A stretch of DNA of 41,951 nucleotides from Plantago elongata. Taxonomy: Eukaryota; Streptophyta; Magnoliopsida; Lamiales; Plantaginaceae. Position numbers and translations under genes: made by a program. The notes under the pieces are model-generated. The model worked only from the letters and a program-made list of their open reading frames with translations, had not been told where the DNA came from and ran no database searches. This document shows, one piece after another, positions 11,989 to 22,097 of this stretch. The first letter of the stretch is position 1. Every line of letters begins with the position of its first letter. The stretch covers positions 1-41,951 of the forward strand of contig JAYMSP010000762.1 of the NCBI GenBank assembly GCA_036897095.1, in the 5' to 3' direction.

Positions 11989-12520
11989 TTGGATTACAAG
12001 CTGAATCCTAAGAGTAATCTCCAAAAATCTCTCAAATGGGCGAAACCTCCGAATGGATGGACGAAGCAAAATGTCGATGGGAGTTGTATTCCCCAAGCCA
12101 ACAGTGGTGCACTTGGATGTGTCATTCGTGACGAGAAGGGACAATGGGTAGTTGGATTCTCAGGAAAACTGGCTCAACCTTCGGTAAATGAAGCAGAAAT
12201 TGACAGTCTATTGAAAGACCTTGAGATAGCATGGGAGCGTCGCATTCCAAAGCTACAAGTGGAAACTGATTCCTCTGCTGTTTTTGAGTGGATATCCGAA
12301 GTCTCCATGCCACCTGCGGATTTGGAGGACAAAGTCCAGCGCTGCAGGACACTCATACGGAATCCATGGGACATCGAGGTGAAGAAAGTTATAGGAAAGT
12401 TAACGCTTCAGCGGATCATTTAGCTAGCTTAGGATATCATTTTGATGATGTAGGGAAGTTATGGCTATATCCCCCAACCTCTGTAATCCCAATTATGAGA
12501 TCGGACCATGGCGTCTAAGC
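11989..12520 (+). pseudogene. LINE RNase H domain remnant
   Basis: An RNase H type-1 fold is read from 11989: PPNGWTKQNVDGS with the first Asp, NEAEIDSLLKDLEIA with the Glu, and VETDSSAVFEWI with the second Asp. A frameshift near 12390 moves the tail (NASADHLASLGYHFDD) into another frame ending at 12520. The His that usually precedes the 'R-E-x-N' segment appears as Tyr. The domain is common in plant L1 elements and supports assignment to that clade. Confidence 0.85.
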
Positions 12521-12540
12521 CTTATATATTTCTTCCTTAA

Positions 12541-12892
12541 AAAGAAAAGTGTATTATTAATAGTACACTGCGATGTAGTACTGAAATTAGTCAAACTTTA
12601 ATTTCATTCCGTTCAAATTCGTTTAGTTCATGTTAAATTTACTTAATTATAATTTCTACCTTCTAAAGTTCAGTTTCATTCAGTTCAGTACATTTCGGTT
12701 GAAAAGACATGTAGTAAATGAGTGTAAACTCGTAAATTCAATATATATATTTTTTTTTTATCTTCTTGGACAAGTTTAGTGGGAGTGTGGGACTACCAAT
12801 TTTGGCATCAATCCGCTTAAAAACCCGCCTTCTTCAAATTTCACCTGAAATTCCATTTCAGACCACAACAAAACCCTAGCGAGCAAGGTTTT
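12541..12892 (+). promoter_or_regulatory. Short promoter/5' UTR region of the carrier gene
   Basis: Only about 350 bp separate the LINE tail from the carrier start codon. A TATA-like 'atatatatat' tract sits at about 12740-12750, followed by a T run. A CT-rich leader with the plant 5' UTR phrase 'aaaaccctagc' is at about 12870-12880. The A-rich LINE end at about 12540-12550 marks the left edge. I infer promoter function from position only. Confidence 0.4.
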
Positions 12893-15800
12893 ATGGCTGT
12901 TACTGGCTCAAATTCCGATGAACGCTCAGCATCTCATTTCCCAAGCATCAGAAGCCATGATTTCTTCAGTAACACCTCATTCCACACTCTCCATTTTGCA
13001 TTTCACAAATTCATCTGTAAATATGTATCAAGTTGTTTGATGCTTGCTTGTCAATCTGTATTTTTCAGTGTGGAGAGAGTTCTTATTCGGCGCAATTGCT
13101 GGTGCTTTTGGCGAGGGAATGATGCATCCTGTTGATACGATTAAGACTCGCCTCCAAAGCCAAGCTATATTTGATGGATTCAAGGTCTGTCATACAGTAC
13201 TTCTCAATGTCGGATCAAATTGCATTGATCATTGACGAAACCGTGAAGCGGATTGATTTGTGTATTGTTGATTTCAGAAACAGAGCAGTGGAATGCAATT
13301 GATTCGAGCTGTTTGGGCTACTGATGGCTTGACAGGTACGTTATTGTCTATTTGCTTTTATCTCAGCTGCTCGTGCTAGTTTTTTTTCGATTACTCGTCT
13401 GGCTATTCGTCCGTTCTATAAGTATTCATTCGTTCTATAAGTGGTTTGAATTAAATAGATCATTGTCGGATATGCTTGACAGGTACCTACATCTACATGA
13501 TTATATAATCTATTTGTTCTATCTTAGCTGCTCATGTTCATTTTGTTTTCAATACTTGTACGTTTGTTCTCTAAGTTATTTGATTAAGTAGTTGTTGCCT
13601 GATAGGCTTGTTAGGTACTTGTTTGATTATATGATTATCATCTATCTTAGCTGCTCATACTCATTTTGTTTTCGACCACTTGCCTGGTTGTTACGTTTGT
13701 TCTCTAAGTTCTTCGATCAAGTAGATTTTTGTCCAATAGGCTTGACAGGTAATTATATGATTATATCATCTATTTGCATGTTCTTAGCTGTTCATGTTCA
13801 TTTTGTTCTCGATTACTCGTCTGACTGTATGTTCGTTCTCTAAGTGCTCCAAAGTAAGTAGATCATTGTCTCACAGGCTTGAGAGTACTTGTATGATTAT
13901 ATCATCTACTTCCTCTATCGTAACTGCTCATGTTCATTTTGTTTTCGCTACTAGCCTGGCTGTTACGTTAGTCCTCTAAGTTCTTCGATTAAGTAGATTA
14001 CTGTCCGACAGGCTTGACAGGTAATTATAGGATTATATAATCTTTTTGCTTTTCTTAGCTGCTCATGTTCATTTTATTTTGATTGCTCACCTGCCTGCTA
14101 CGTTCATTCTCTAAGTGCTTCGATTAAGTAAATTACTGTCTGGTAGGCTTTTACAGAGGAGTAGCACCAGGAGTGATGGGCTCTCTAGCAACTGGAGCTA
14201 CTTACTTTGGATTAATTGAGTCCACGAACAAATGGATAGAAAAATATCATCCAGGCCTTGTTGGTTATTGGACGCATTTCATTGCTGGAGCAATCGGTAA
14301 TATTGTATGGGCTACTTTACTAGTGCAGTTTTGCTAACTTGAATGCTGGTGAAGACTGCGAGTTTCTAGGCAGGGCTTGCCTTGAGTAACATACAGATTA
14401 TACTGTTATTTTTCAATGTATTATAGGAGATACACTTGGCTCGGTTATATATGTTCCTTGCGAGGTAATGAAGCAGCGTATGCAAGTTCAGGGATCCAAG
14501 AAGTATTGGGAATCTCTTGTGATAAGAGAAGGTTCTCGTGTTAAGAATGGGAAGTATATGTATGGCTACTATTCTGGAATGTTTCAGGCTGGATGCTCGA
14601 TATGGAAGGAACAGGGACTCAAGGGACTATACGCAGGGTACATCCTATAGTAGTACCCAATGCCTTAAGTTGGATTACCTGTTGTATATTACTATATAGT
14701 AGATACTGCTATATCATATGATATTTGTTGAACTGAGATCATCTTTTATCTCCTAGAGTATTCTGATGTTGTATCATATTTGTTAGTTCTTCTCTTAATT
14801 CCACTCATATTCACATGCCCCCCATCAGATAAAGAAAATGGAAACAATCAGAATTTGAATTCGAGTATAAGTTTCTGACAGTGTTCTTATCAACTTAGGC
14901 AACCCCTTTGCAGTTTAGACTGGTACTTGCATTAAACGCATTCAAGTGCTTTGCATTGATTTGTAGATGTTCGTATCTAATTTTTTCCAGATCTCCTGTT
15001 AATCACGTACCGAGCATCAAAATATTGTTTTATCTCTCGTCTTGAATTTGAGAGTTTTAGTTTCTCACTGCAGATATCTGTCAACACTTGCACGGGATGT
15101 GCCATTTGCTGGTCTTATGGTATGAAAATCGTATAATTGTGTTTTTTTGTGATTATTAAACTTTATCTGTCATACAAGTTGTTGGTTCGATCATTGAATT
15201 TATTGACATTTTAATGAACATCTTTGGAAACTTCTCTCCCTATGAGTGGAGGACAATAAAGAGAACAATATTAGAGTTGATTGGTAGCCTGATCAGACAT
15301 ATTAGGAAGATGTGGAGTAGATCATAGTTATATTAGCATAATATATCATCATGATTTTCCCAATTTCCCTAGGTAGTCAAGTTATATCACATTGTCCATT
15401 GTGCTTTATGCACTTCATCAAGCACTTATTTACAGCATGAGGGAGTAATAAATGTTTGTGTTTGTAGCTGCTTTTTTAGCTCTGAAAACAAGAACAAAAC
15501 ACATCTGGCTTCCTTCCATGATTGCCAGTATACAAGAATAGTGTGTCTTATATCTGGACCTACGTTAATCACTATCTCAATTTTCTTAGCATTTCCCATT
15601 TCTTGCTGAGCTTGCTTATTTGGATGGAGCACAGTTTTGTGATTTAGAATACATGATCATCCAATGCGATCTGTTTGTGTGCATTGTTGTTGTTTATGTT
15701 CTGGAGTTAGCTAGGTATGTTGATGCTGAGCTCAGAAAATATTGGTTCTTGTTTGCAGGTTACTTTCTATGAGGCCTTTAAAAATGTGGCTCAATACGGG

Positions 15801-16885
15801 AAAAACAGACTACTTCCGGACTCAAATTTTCACACCAATAGTACTTTCGAGGGGCTTATATTAGGAGGATTAGCTGGCGGTGTGTGATTCCTAAATTAAA
15901 TAGCTGATAGACATAGCCAGTCAACATAATGTTATTTTCAGGATATTTTATACATGTATACTTGAATTTATTAAATATTTCAGGTTTAAGTGCATATCTC
16001 ACTACTCCTCTGGATGTTGTGAAGACTAGGTTACAAGTACAAGGAGCGGCCATTAGGTACCATTCTGTTCCAATCAATTTTCTTTTTAGATAAATATGGA
16101 TATTTATTGAACAACCAATTTTTATTGTTGGATGCATACTATACCATACTGTTCCAATCATTTTTTTTTATGGTACCATACTGTCCCCATCAATTTCTAT
16201 TACAAGTCTTGTGCACTTTGTTCATCGTTGTGATTCTGAACATTCTGCATTCCTGAAGTTTATAACAAAGTCTGCTAAGACTTGCTTTTGAATGTGTAGT
16301 CATATGCTTGTTAGGCATTGTAGTGCAAGGAAATGTAGGTTCCATGCTTGCATCTTTTCCTGATTTCTGCTGGTTTTTGTTCAAGGAAGCCAGGAGAATT
16401 TCAATAAATGGCAGTAATTGTCTCCCCTCGCCACTGAATCTGTTTGCTTGTTTTTTATGCCAAGTCTTCCCTATTCTAGTTACTATTGCATATAATTCTT
16501 ACTATCGATGCCTAAGAACTTAAAAAAATAATTTGTTTTGTTCTGTCCCCAATGCATAATGTTCTTCTTTCCTGAATATGAAGAAATACTGTCTTCTTTC
16601 TTTATATTTCCTTGAAGAGTTGCAAAGTTCAACGGAATGATTTTCTCCGGATATTCATAATTTCACATATATATTTCCAGGTATAATGGTTGGTTGGATG
16701 CCGTTTGCAAGATATGGTTAGCTGGAGGAGCTAAGGGGATGTTCAGGGGTAGCATCCCTAGAGTCATGTGGTATATTCCAGCTTCAGCTCTGACATTCAT
16801 GACTGTAGAATTTCTTCGAGAACATTACAGGGTCACCAGCATATCAGTAGACAAAAAAGAGTCTTCCTTGCAAAAGATCTCCTGA
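12893..16885 (+). CDS. Mitochondrial substrate carrier family protein
   Basis: A member of the mitochondrial carrier family (SLC25-like), inner-membrane proteins that exchange metabolites. Nine exons: 12893-13016, 13069-13184, 13278-13335, 14147-14296, 14427-14637, 15074-15119, 15759-15879, 15984-16056 and 16681-16885. They total 1104 nt, giving 367 aa. Three repeats carry the carrier signatures: PVDTIKTR (62-69), PCEVMKQR (160-167, Cys-Glu in the usual Leu/Val-Asp place) and PLDVVKTR (284-291). An extension of about 40 residues precedes the first helix, and a polar tail follows the last. From memory the closest relative is the Arabidopsis At1g74240 type; the substrate of that group is not known to me. 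The gene is convergent with the PPR gene. Introns 3 and 8 carry repeats that copy splice-junction sequence. Confidence 0.93.
13326..14156 (+). repeat. About 135-bp tandem array filling carrier intron 3, in register with both splice junctions
   Basis: The motif GGCTTGACAG, or a close variant, occurs at 13326 (end of exon 3), about 13473, 13605, 13739, 13876, 14011 and 14146 (start of exon 4, GGCTTTTACAG). Spacings are 147, 132, 134, 137, 135 and 135 bp. Each unit continues with GTA(C/A)(T/C)-like sequence, 'tgattatat(c/a)atct', 'tagctgctcatgttcatttt' and 'cgttcgttctctaag(t)'. Intron 3 (13336-14146) therefore consists of six consecutive units, and the last unit boundary coincides with the exon 4 acceptor. 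Confidence 0.9.
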
Positions 16886-17540
16886 AAACTAGAATGCAAG
16901 TCAACAAACTCTCTTCCTATTGCTCCGTTTTTAGCTGAGGGACAACTGGTTCGGATCATATCATATCCTCTAAGTGCTAATAGATGGATACTCCGTACAG
17001 AATGTTAATGCAGATGAACACCATAGTTAGTGTTTGTAACTAATGCAGTTCCAAAATCAAAACATTAGGTCGCGTCCATAATAACTCCTAGGACTAGGAT
17101 ATTAACTCATGTACAATGTAAAACTGCTCTGCTTTTTCATCCAATGCAATTGTTCGTTGCTTATATATCTTGCAATAGTAGTATTATATCTATAAATCTG
17201 AGTCCTACCATCTTATGTAGAAGTATATCGTTTAGTGCATCTGGTTCATCTTTTGTAGTAATGTCGTGTGACTGAACTGTTTTGTTTGCGTTGTTGCAAT
17301 GGACTTCTGGAATGTATAGTACTACTATGTGATAGGCTGATAGTGTTCCTTTAAGTATGGGAGCTATACAGCAGAAGAATTTCAAGTATGGTAGCTATAT
17401 AACATCGTGTTTTGACAGGACAACTATCAATTCAATACTTACCACTACCATCGACTACATAGCTCAGTCGTATCTAGTGTTTACATGTTCAAGATCATCA
17501 GCTGTTATTGCTGGGATATGCGGGCATCTCAGGAATTAAA
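16886..17540. other. Intergenic region between convergent genes
   Basis: This 655-bp stretch lies between the 3' ends of the carrier (+) and PPR (-) coding regions. It should hold both 3' UTRs. No additional gene or repeat is evident. T-rich and AATAAA-like signals are too loose to place the cleavage sites. Confidence 0.6.
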
Positions 17541-20339
17541 TCACCAATAATCTTTACAAGAACACACACCATGCCGGAAGTGGTGGAAAAGGTTGGTGTC
17601 ACGAACTATAATTTCCTGATCTATAAAACCTGAAACGAACTTCATAAATTCGTGACAGTCCCCACATATGCGAAGGTTTTTGAAGATCCTAATTTTCTCA
17701 CTCTTAACCTTGTTTATAAGAGCCAATCCCAAAGCTAATCTTTCACTGTGATGACGAATGTTGTCTTCCTTCTCCTTGTCAGTCACGTTATGAAGCACAT
17801 ACTGTGTATCTGGCACATAGCCTGCTTCTGTAACTCTATCTCCCAACTCCTCCAACTTGTGGTAAATATCGCGTAGCCTTGGATGTGATGAATCTTGCGA
17901 TAAGAAGACATGAATTTGAGAATCAATCTCAACCCAACTGCAGCCGGGTTCTTTCTTTATGCCCCGACTTGACATAGAAGTCCTAATTCTTGAAACATCA
18001 TCCCACCTTCCTTTGCTAGCATACAGATTAGATAACAATATGTAATTTGAATCTTTTTGAGGTTCCATACTGAAAAGCTTCTCGGCAGCTTTTTCACCCA
18101 ATTCCACATTTCCGTGGACTCTGCATGCTGCAAGAACATACTCCCATATCAAAGCATTTGGGGCCACATCCATACGATTGATCAGCCTCTCAACCTCATC
18201 GAGCATTCCAGCCCGGCCAAGCATATCTATCATGCAAGCATAGTGCTCAACACAAGGAATGATACCGTATGATTTGGTCATGGAGTGAAAATGTCTTTTC
18301 CCTTCCTCAACTAATCCCATGTGGCTGCAAGCCGAAAGGATGCCTATAAATGTAACTCCATCAGGCAAAACTCCATCATTTATCATTGCCCTAAATGTTT
18401 GAAGAGCCTTTTCTCCCAGCCCATGCTGTGAATATCTGCAAATAATTGTGTTCCATAGAACAGTGTCAACGGATTGCATGCCATTAAACAATAATTCTGC
18501 ATCATCAATATGTCCACATTTTCCATACATATCAACCAGTGCACTGGCTACAAACATATCAGTGGAATGACCAGACTTCATTGCCAGGGAGTGCAATTGC
18601 CGACCATACTCAAGGCTTGCCATCCCGGAAGAACACCTCAAACAGCTACCGAGAGCAAACTCAGTAGGGATGATACCTTCTCTCCGCATGTCATTAAAGA
18701 GACGAGCAGCCTTTTCTTCTTGATTGCATTGTGAATAACCTGAAATGATAACCGTCCAAGGAAAGATGTCTCTCTCGCTTAACTTGTTAAAAACTATCTC
18801 AGCATCTTCCATGAGGCTACACTTAGCGTACATGTCAAGTAAGGCAGTTCCAACATGGACATCGGATCCAAGGTTGTCCTTAATTATGTTACAATGTACT
18901 TGTTTCCCAAATTCAACGTCTAAGAGGCTCGAACAAGCACGCAGAATGCTAATAAATGTGTACAGGTTGGGTTTAAAACCTTCTGTCAGCATCTGCCTGA
19001 AACTCCTGATTCCTTGATAAGAATTTTCAACGTCATGGAATCCAGATAAGAGAGCATTCCAAGAAAAAACATTGCGATTAGTCATTCCATGAAAAATCTG
19101 ACACCCATCACGGATAAATTTGAACTTCATGTACATAGCAATCAATACATTACTCACTAATTCATTAGATTCAAAACCAAGTTTGTATGCACAGACATGG
19201 ATGCTCTGACCATAATGTGGATCCTCCAAATCAGTAGCAGCACTAACAAGACTAGCAAAGGTAAACTGATTAGGTTGGACACCAGATCGCCTCATCAAGT
19301 TAAATAATTTAGCTGCTTCTACCTTTTCCCCTTGCTGATCAAGAACACTGATAACGGAACTCCAAGCTACTACATCAGGATCTTTAATCCACTCAAAAAC
19401 TTTAAGGGCATCTTTTGCTCGTCCACATTTCGAGTACATATTAACCAGGCCACAACTGACAACATCATCCAGTTCATCACCCATCCTGATCACCAACGAA
19501 TGGATAGCCTGGCCAGCTCTGAGATTACGCGAGCTAGTAACACCCTTTAGAACAATCGACAACGTATAATCACTGAACTTCATTTCAGGCTCCGACATTC
19601 TACAGAACAATCGCAACACAGCCTCCCCATTACCTCTCTCCGCATAACCATTAAGTAAAGCATTCCACAACACCGCATTTTTCTCCGGCATCATCCAGAA
19701 CATGCCATCAGCATACCCCATCTCCCCTGACTTCGCGTAAACATCCACCAAAGCAGAACCAATGTAAACATCTGAAAGCACACCAATTTTAACCACCTGA
19801 GTATGCAACTGTTTACCAAAGTCCAATCGAAAACGAGACGACATCGAACATCCCCTCAAAACTGTGGCCAGAGTGAACTCGTTCGGCCTCACACCTTCCC
19901 TCCTCATCTCACAGAACAACTCAATACTTTCAACACCATACCCTCGAGCCACAAAACCAGATATCAAAGCAGTCCAAGACACGACATCATTTCTATGCGG
20001 CATTTTCTCAAACACATGGTGAGAAACTTCCAAAGCTCCACACTTTGCATACAGATTAATCAAAGAAACCCATAGATGCAAATCAGGTTCAATCCCACTC
20101 CTAATAATCCTCCCATGAATCATCTTTCCCTCATTAAGAAGCTTACCATTGGTGCAATTCCTCAGCATTTCAGAGTACCATTTCAGCTCACGGTTAGGAA
20201 CCACAACTGAATCAGAATTCCCAGATAGAGAATTGGGCAGATAAGGTTTGGTAATGAGTAAAGACTTGATCTTGCTACTGGGTTTTCCATGGAAATCTGT
20301 AGATAAACCTCTAAACAGAGGTGGGTTTGATTTTTCCAT
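17541..20339 (-). CDS. Pentatricopeptide repeat protein, PLS class with E and DYW domains
   Basis: A 932-aa intronless protein predicted to bind organellar RNA and direct C-to-U editing in mitochondria or plastids. Many PLS-type repeats run from about residue 50 to 770, recognisable by recurring phrases such as 'N-A-L-L-x-G-Y' and 'A-L-V-D-M-Y-x-K-C-G'. The PG box (KEPGCSWVEI) is near 797-806. The C-terminal DYW deaminase-like domain keeps HxE at 864-866 (HSE), CxxCH at 892-896 (CGDCH) and ends in CSCKDYW, so the predicted zinc and catalytic residues are intact. The N-terminus is Ser/Lys-rich with few acidic residues, consistent with an organelle transit peptide. The start is the first ATG of the long frame. 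Having no introns is normal for the family. The target site and organelle cannot be told from sequence. Confidence 0.97.
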   Translation of the reverse strand: MEKSNPPLFRGLSTDFHGKPSSKIKSLLITKPYLPNSLSGNSDSVVVPNRELKWYSEMLRNCTNGKLLNEGKMIHGRIIRSGIEPDLHLWVSLINLYAKCGALEVSHHVFEKMPHRNDVVSWTALISGFVARGYGVESIELFCEMRREGVRPNEFTLATVLRGCSMSSRFRLDFGKQLHTQVVKIGVLSDVYIGSALVDVYAKSGEMGYADGMFWMMPEKNAVLWNALLNGYAERGNGEAVLRLFCRMSEPEMKFSDYTLSIVLKGVTSSRNLRAGQAIHSLVIRMGDELDDVVSCGLVNMYSKCGRAKDALKVFEWIKDPDVVAWSSVISVLDQQGEKVEAAKLFNLMRRSGVQPNQFTFASLVSAATDLEDPHYGQSIHVCAYKLGFESNELVSNVLIAMYMKFKFIRDGCQIFHGMTNRNVFSWNALLSGFHDVENSYQGIRSFRQMLTEGFKPNLYTFISILRACSSLLDVEFGKQVHCNIIKDNLGSDVHVGTALLDMYAKCSLMEDAEIVFNKLSERDIFPWTVIISGYSQCNQEEKAARLFNDMRREGIIPTEFALGSCLRCSSGMASLEYGRQLHSLAMKSGHSTDMFVASALVDMYGKCGHIDDAELLFNGMQSVDTVLWNTIICRYSQHGLGEKALQTFRAMINDGVLPDGVTFIGILSACSHMGLVEEGKRHFHSMTKSYGIIPCVEHYACMIDMLGRAGMLDEVERLINRMDVAPNALIWEYVLAACRVHGNVELGEKAAEKLFSMEPQKDSNYILLSNLYASKGRWDDVSRIRTSMSSRGIKKEPGCSWVEIDSQIHVFLSQDSSHPRLRDIYHKLEELGDRVTEAGYVPDTQYVLHNVTDKEKEDNIRHHSERLALGLALINKVKSEKIRIFKNLRICGDCHEFMKFVSGFIDQEIIVRDTNLFHHFRHGVCSCKDYW

Positions 20340-21229
20340 TGATGATGATGAATATGAACAGTTAGAGCTGAAACTTTTATCAAGAAAATGATTTCAGCTA
20401 TACTAAATAAATTAAATATATATTTATTATTTAAAATATTTTTTGGAGATTTTTTAATAAATAAATTCATATAAACTTGAATAAAAGTTAGTATATAAAA
20501 CTATATATGCATCGAACGTGAACATACCCTACTTTTACAAATTTTCATGTATAGACAAATTAATTTAACAAATACTTTATTTTTAAATTTTAATATTTTA
20601 TTTTACGTTATTTAATAAATTTGTATTTTATTTTAATGAATAATTCAATTTAAATAATTAGTAATAACATTCAAAGCTGGTGTCAATGATTTATTTTGTC
20701 ACATCGAATTTCAAATATATATTTTTTCTCGAATTTCCGTATACAAAGTCATATAAATTTAAAAAAAACCATATATTTAGCTAAAATACAAAGATAAAAC
20801 AGAAGCGAAATATAATCTTAAAATACAACTAATATCATAAAATTCAATCTAAAATGTATTTGATGTGGATTGATGATAAACAATATGCTTTTTTCTTAAC
20901 TAGTTGATATTTTTTGATAGTTTAGTAAATTTAATCACCTCACAACCTTACTGATTTGAGAAGACCAAATTACATGAACAAACAACTTATCATAGCTATA
21001 TATCATAGTACTTAAAACAGTCATGCCCTAGTGGTTTTGCTAGCTAGTTATGGTTGAATTCTAGTAGTGCTACAGGGAGTGATTGACACATAATTAACCC
21101 GATTTTCTGATCTAAAGTTGTATACAAGTCGACTCCATATTTTTCCGACCGACTCTAATTTGATTGTCTCTTTCGGCTACTCTTGTATATTGTGTGTTAC
21201 GGGGGCGCACACAATCTGAATTACAAACA
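20340..21229. other. AT-rich intergenic region upstream of the PPR gene
   Basis: It holds the presumed minus-strand promoter of the PPR gene next to 20340 and, farther right, the 5' flank of the broken frame at 21230. The sequence is very AT-rich with long A/T homopolymer mixtures (20400-20860). No gene, RNA gene or clear repeat was recognised. Confidence 0.6.
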
Positions 21230-21811
21230 ATGATCCTGATTTTACTGTATTCTTTTTATTTATTAATACTATTAATTAGTCATGCTGTTATTGTTGTTGA
21301 TAGGCAAGAAAGCAAGCAAATCAGCATACTGATGTTTAGCGATTGCCTTGGAGTTGGACCTCCAGCTCATGTTAATATTGAATTCGTGAACTCGAGCAAG
21401 TTGGAAATCTCCCTGTACGACGACAAGCATCAATCTTTGGTTAGTCGTTTGGAGCCCGGGGAATCCAGGTTCGTCGACCTAAGACACAAAATAATTAAAC
21501 GCAACAATGAATGCCGTGGGTAATGGCATGCACATTGGAAACTCATTGTCATAGAAGATGGATCTACTTATGTCAATATTCGACTCACAGCCATTGCTAC
21601 ATTGCATTATCGGTGCCGGATTATATTCAAAACTACCACTGAACAACTCCTACGCGTTGAAGGAGTTGAATCCAAACACATTGATCGTAGCCTGTTAAGC
21701 ATTATTCCTTGTATCGGGCCATTGTTGTGCAATGCATGGTGGTGGGATAAGCGTCCTTCTGAACTCATTTCGCAAGAGAAGACGGTCTCTATATATCCGA
21801 AGCCCCTTTAA
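21230..21811 (+). pseudogene. Unrecognised protein frame interrupted by one in-frame stop
   Basis: From the ATG at 21230 the frame runs 97 codons to TAA at 21521-21523. It then stays open in the same frame for another 95 codons to TAA at 21809. The two halves look like one protein: a hydrophobic start (MILILLYSFYLLILLI), a segment HVNIEFVNSSKLEISLYDD with RLEPGESRFVDL, then after the stop HWKLIVIEDGSTYVNIRL and a Trp cluster (NAWWWDKRP). The alternation suggests beta strands. I do not recognise the family. The hydrophobic start could be a signal peptide. It could also be the T-rich end of an intron, because it is followed by 'gttgatag' and a possible exon border near 21303. Using GT at 21519-21520 as a donor does not give an open frame, so a nonsense mutation is the simplest reading. 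Confidence 0.5.
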
Positions 21812-22097
21812 CCGACGATTATCCGGAACGACCTCCTGATAATGATTCTCATTATTCAGATGATCCTATTTTGATATTTTAAACCCAGCATCGCCATTAT
21901 CGTCAAAATAATTATATTTAATTATAATTAATTCAATAAATTTTAATTAAAAAACCGACCAGAAATGTTAGAATGGTAATACTAATTTAGAAAATCTCTA
22001 TTTCAATTAAAGTTTAATGAGGGGTTACTAAACTACGGTAATCTCAAAACATTATAACCTGATAATACATCCATTGCCGCCTCCGACTTCCGCCACA
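21812..22097. promoter_or_regulatory. Presumed promoter/5' UTR of the J-protein gene
   Basis: Short AT-rich spacer that must contain the transcription start of the J-protein gene. The last 30 bases before the ATG are C-rich (cctccgacttccgcc), like a 5' UTR. No clear TATA box was assigned. Confidence 0.35.

Larger units (their letters stand above)
7635..12540 (+). mobile_element. Degenerate L1-type LINE (non-LTR retrotransposon)
   Basis: The order is that of plant L1 elements: an ORF1-like start, an APE endonuclease, a reverse transcriptase, the zf-RVT cysteine region and an RNase H domain, all on the plus strand. Every domain is broken by stops or frameshifts, so the copy cannot encode its own proteins. 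ORF1 is much shorter than usual and seems to have lost its middle. The 3' end is placed near the A-rich run at about 12537-12550, just after the RNase H frame closes. No clear target-site duplication was found, so both ends are approximate. The carrier gene starts about 350 bp downstream in the same orientation. Confidence 0.9.

Noticed and set aside
12122..12374. Minus-strand frames in the LINE tail
   Set aside because: They are antisense to the recognised RNase H domain and have no features of their own.
13352..13979. Three consecutive plus-strand frames in the carrier gene
   Set aside because: They are translations of the intron 3 tandem array. The frames recur because the repeat does.
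13326..14156. CRISPR-like array
   Set aside because: The whole unit repeats, with no unique spacers between short repeats, and it sits in a plant intron.
21230..21811. Assignment of the broken frame to the plant self-incompatibility S1 family
   Set aside because: Size and beta-like alternation are similar, but the diagnostic Cys and Trp spacing is not visible.
22074..22097. Upstream extension of the J-protein start
   Set aside because: The codon at 22074 is TTG, and the first ATG in frame is at 22098.
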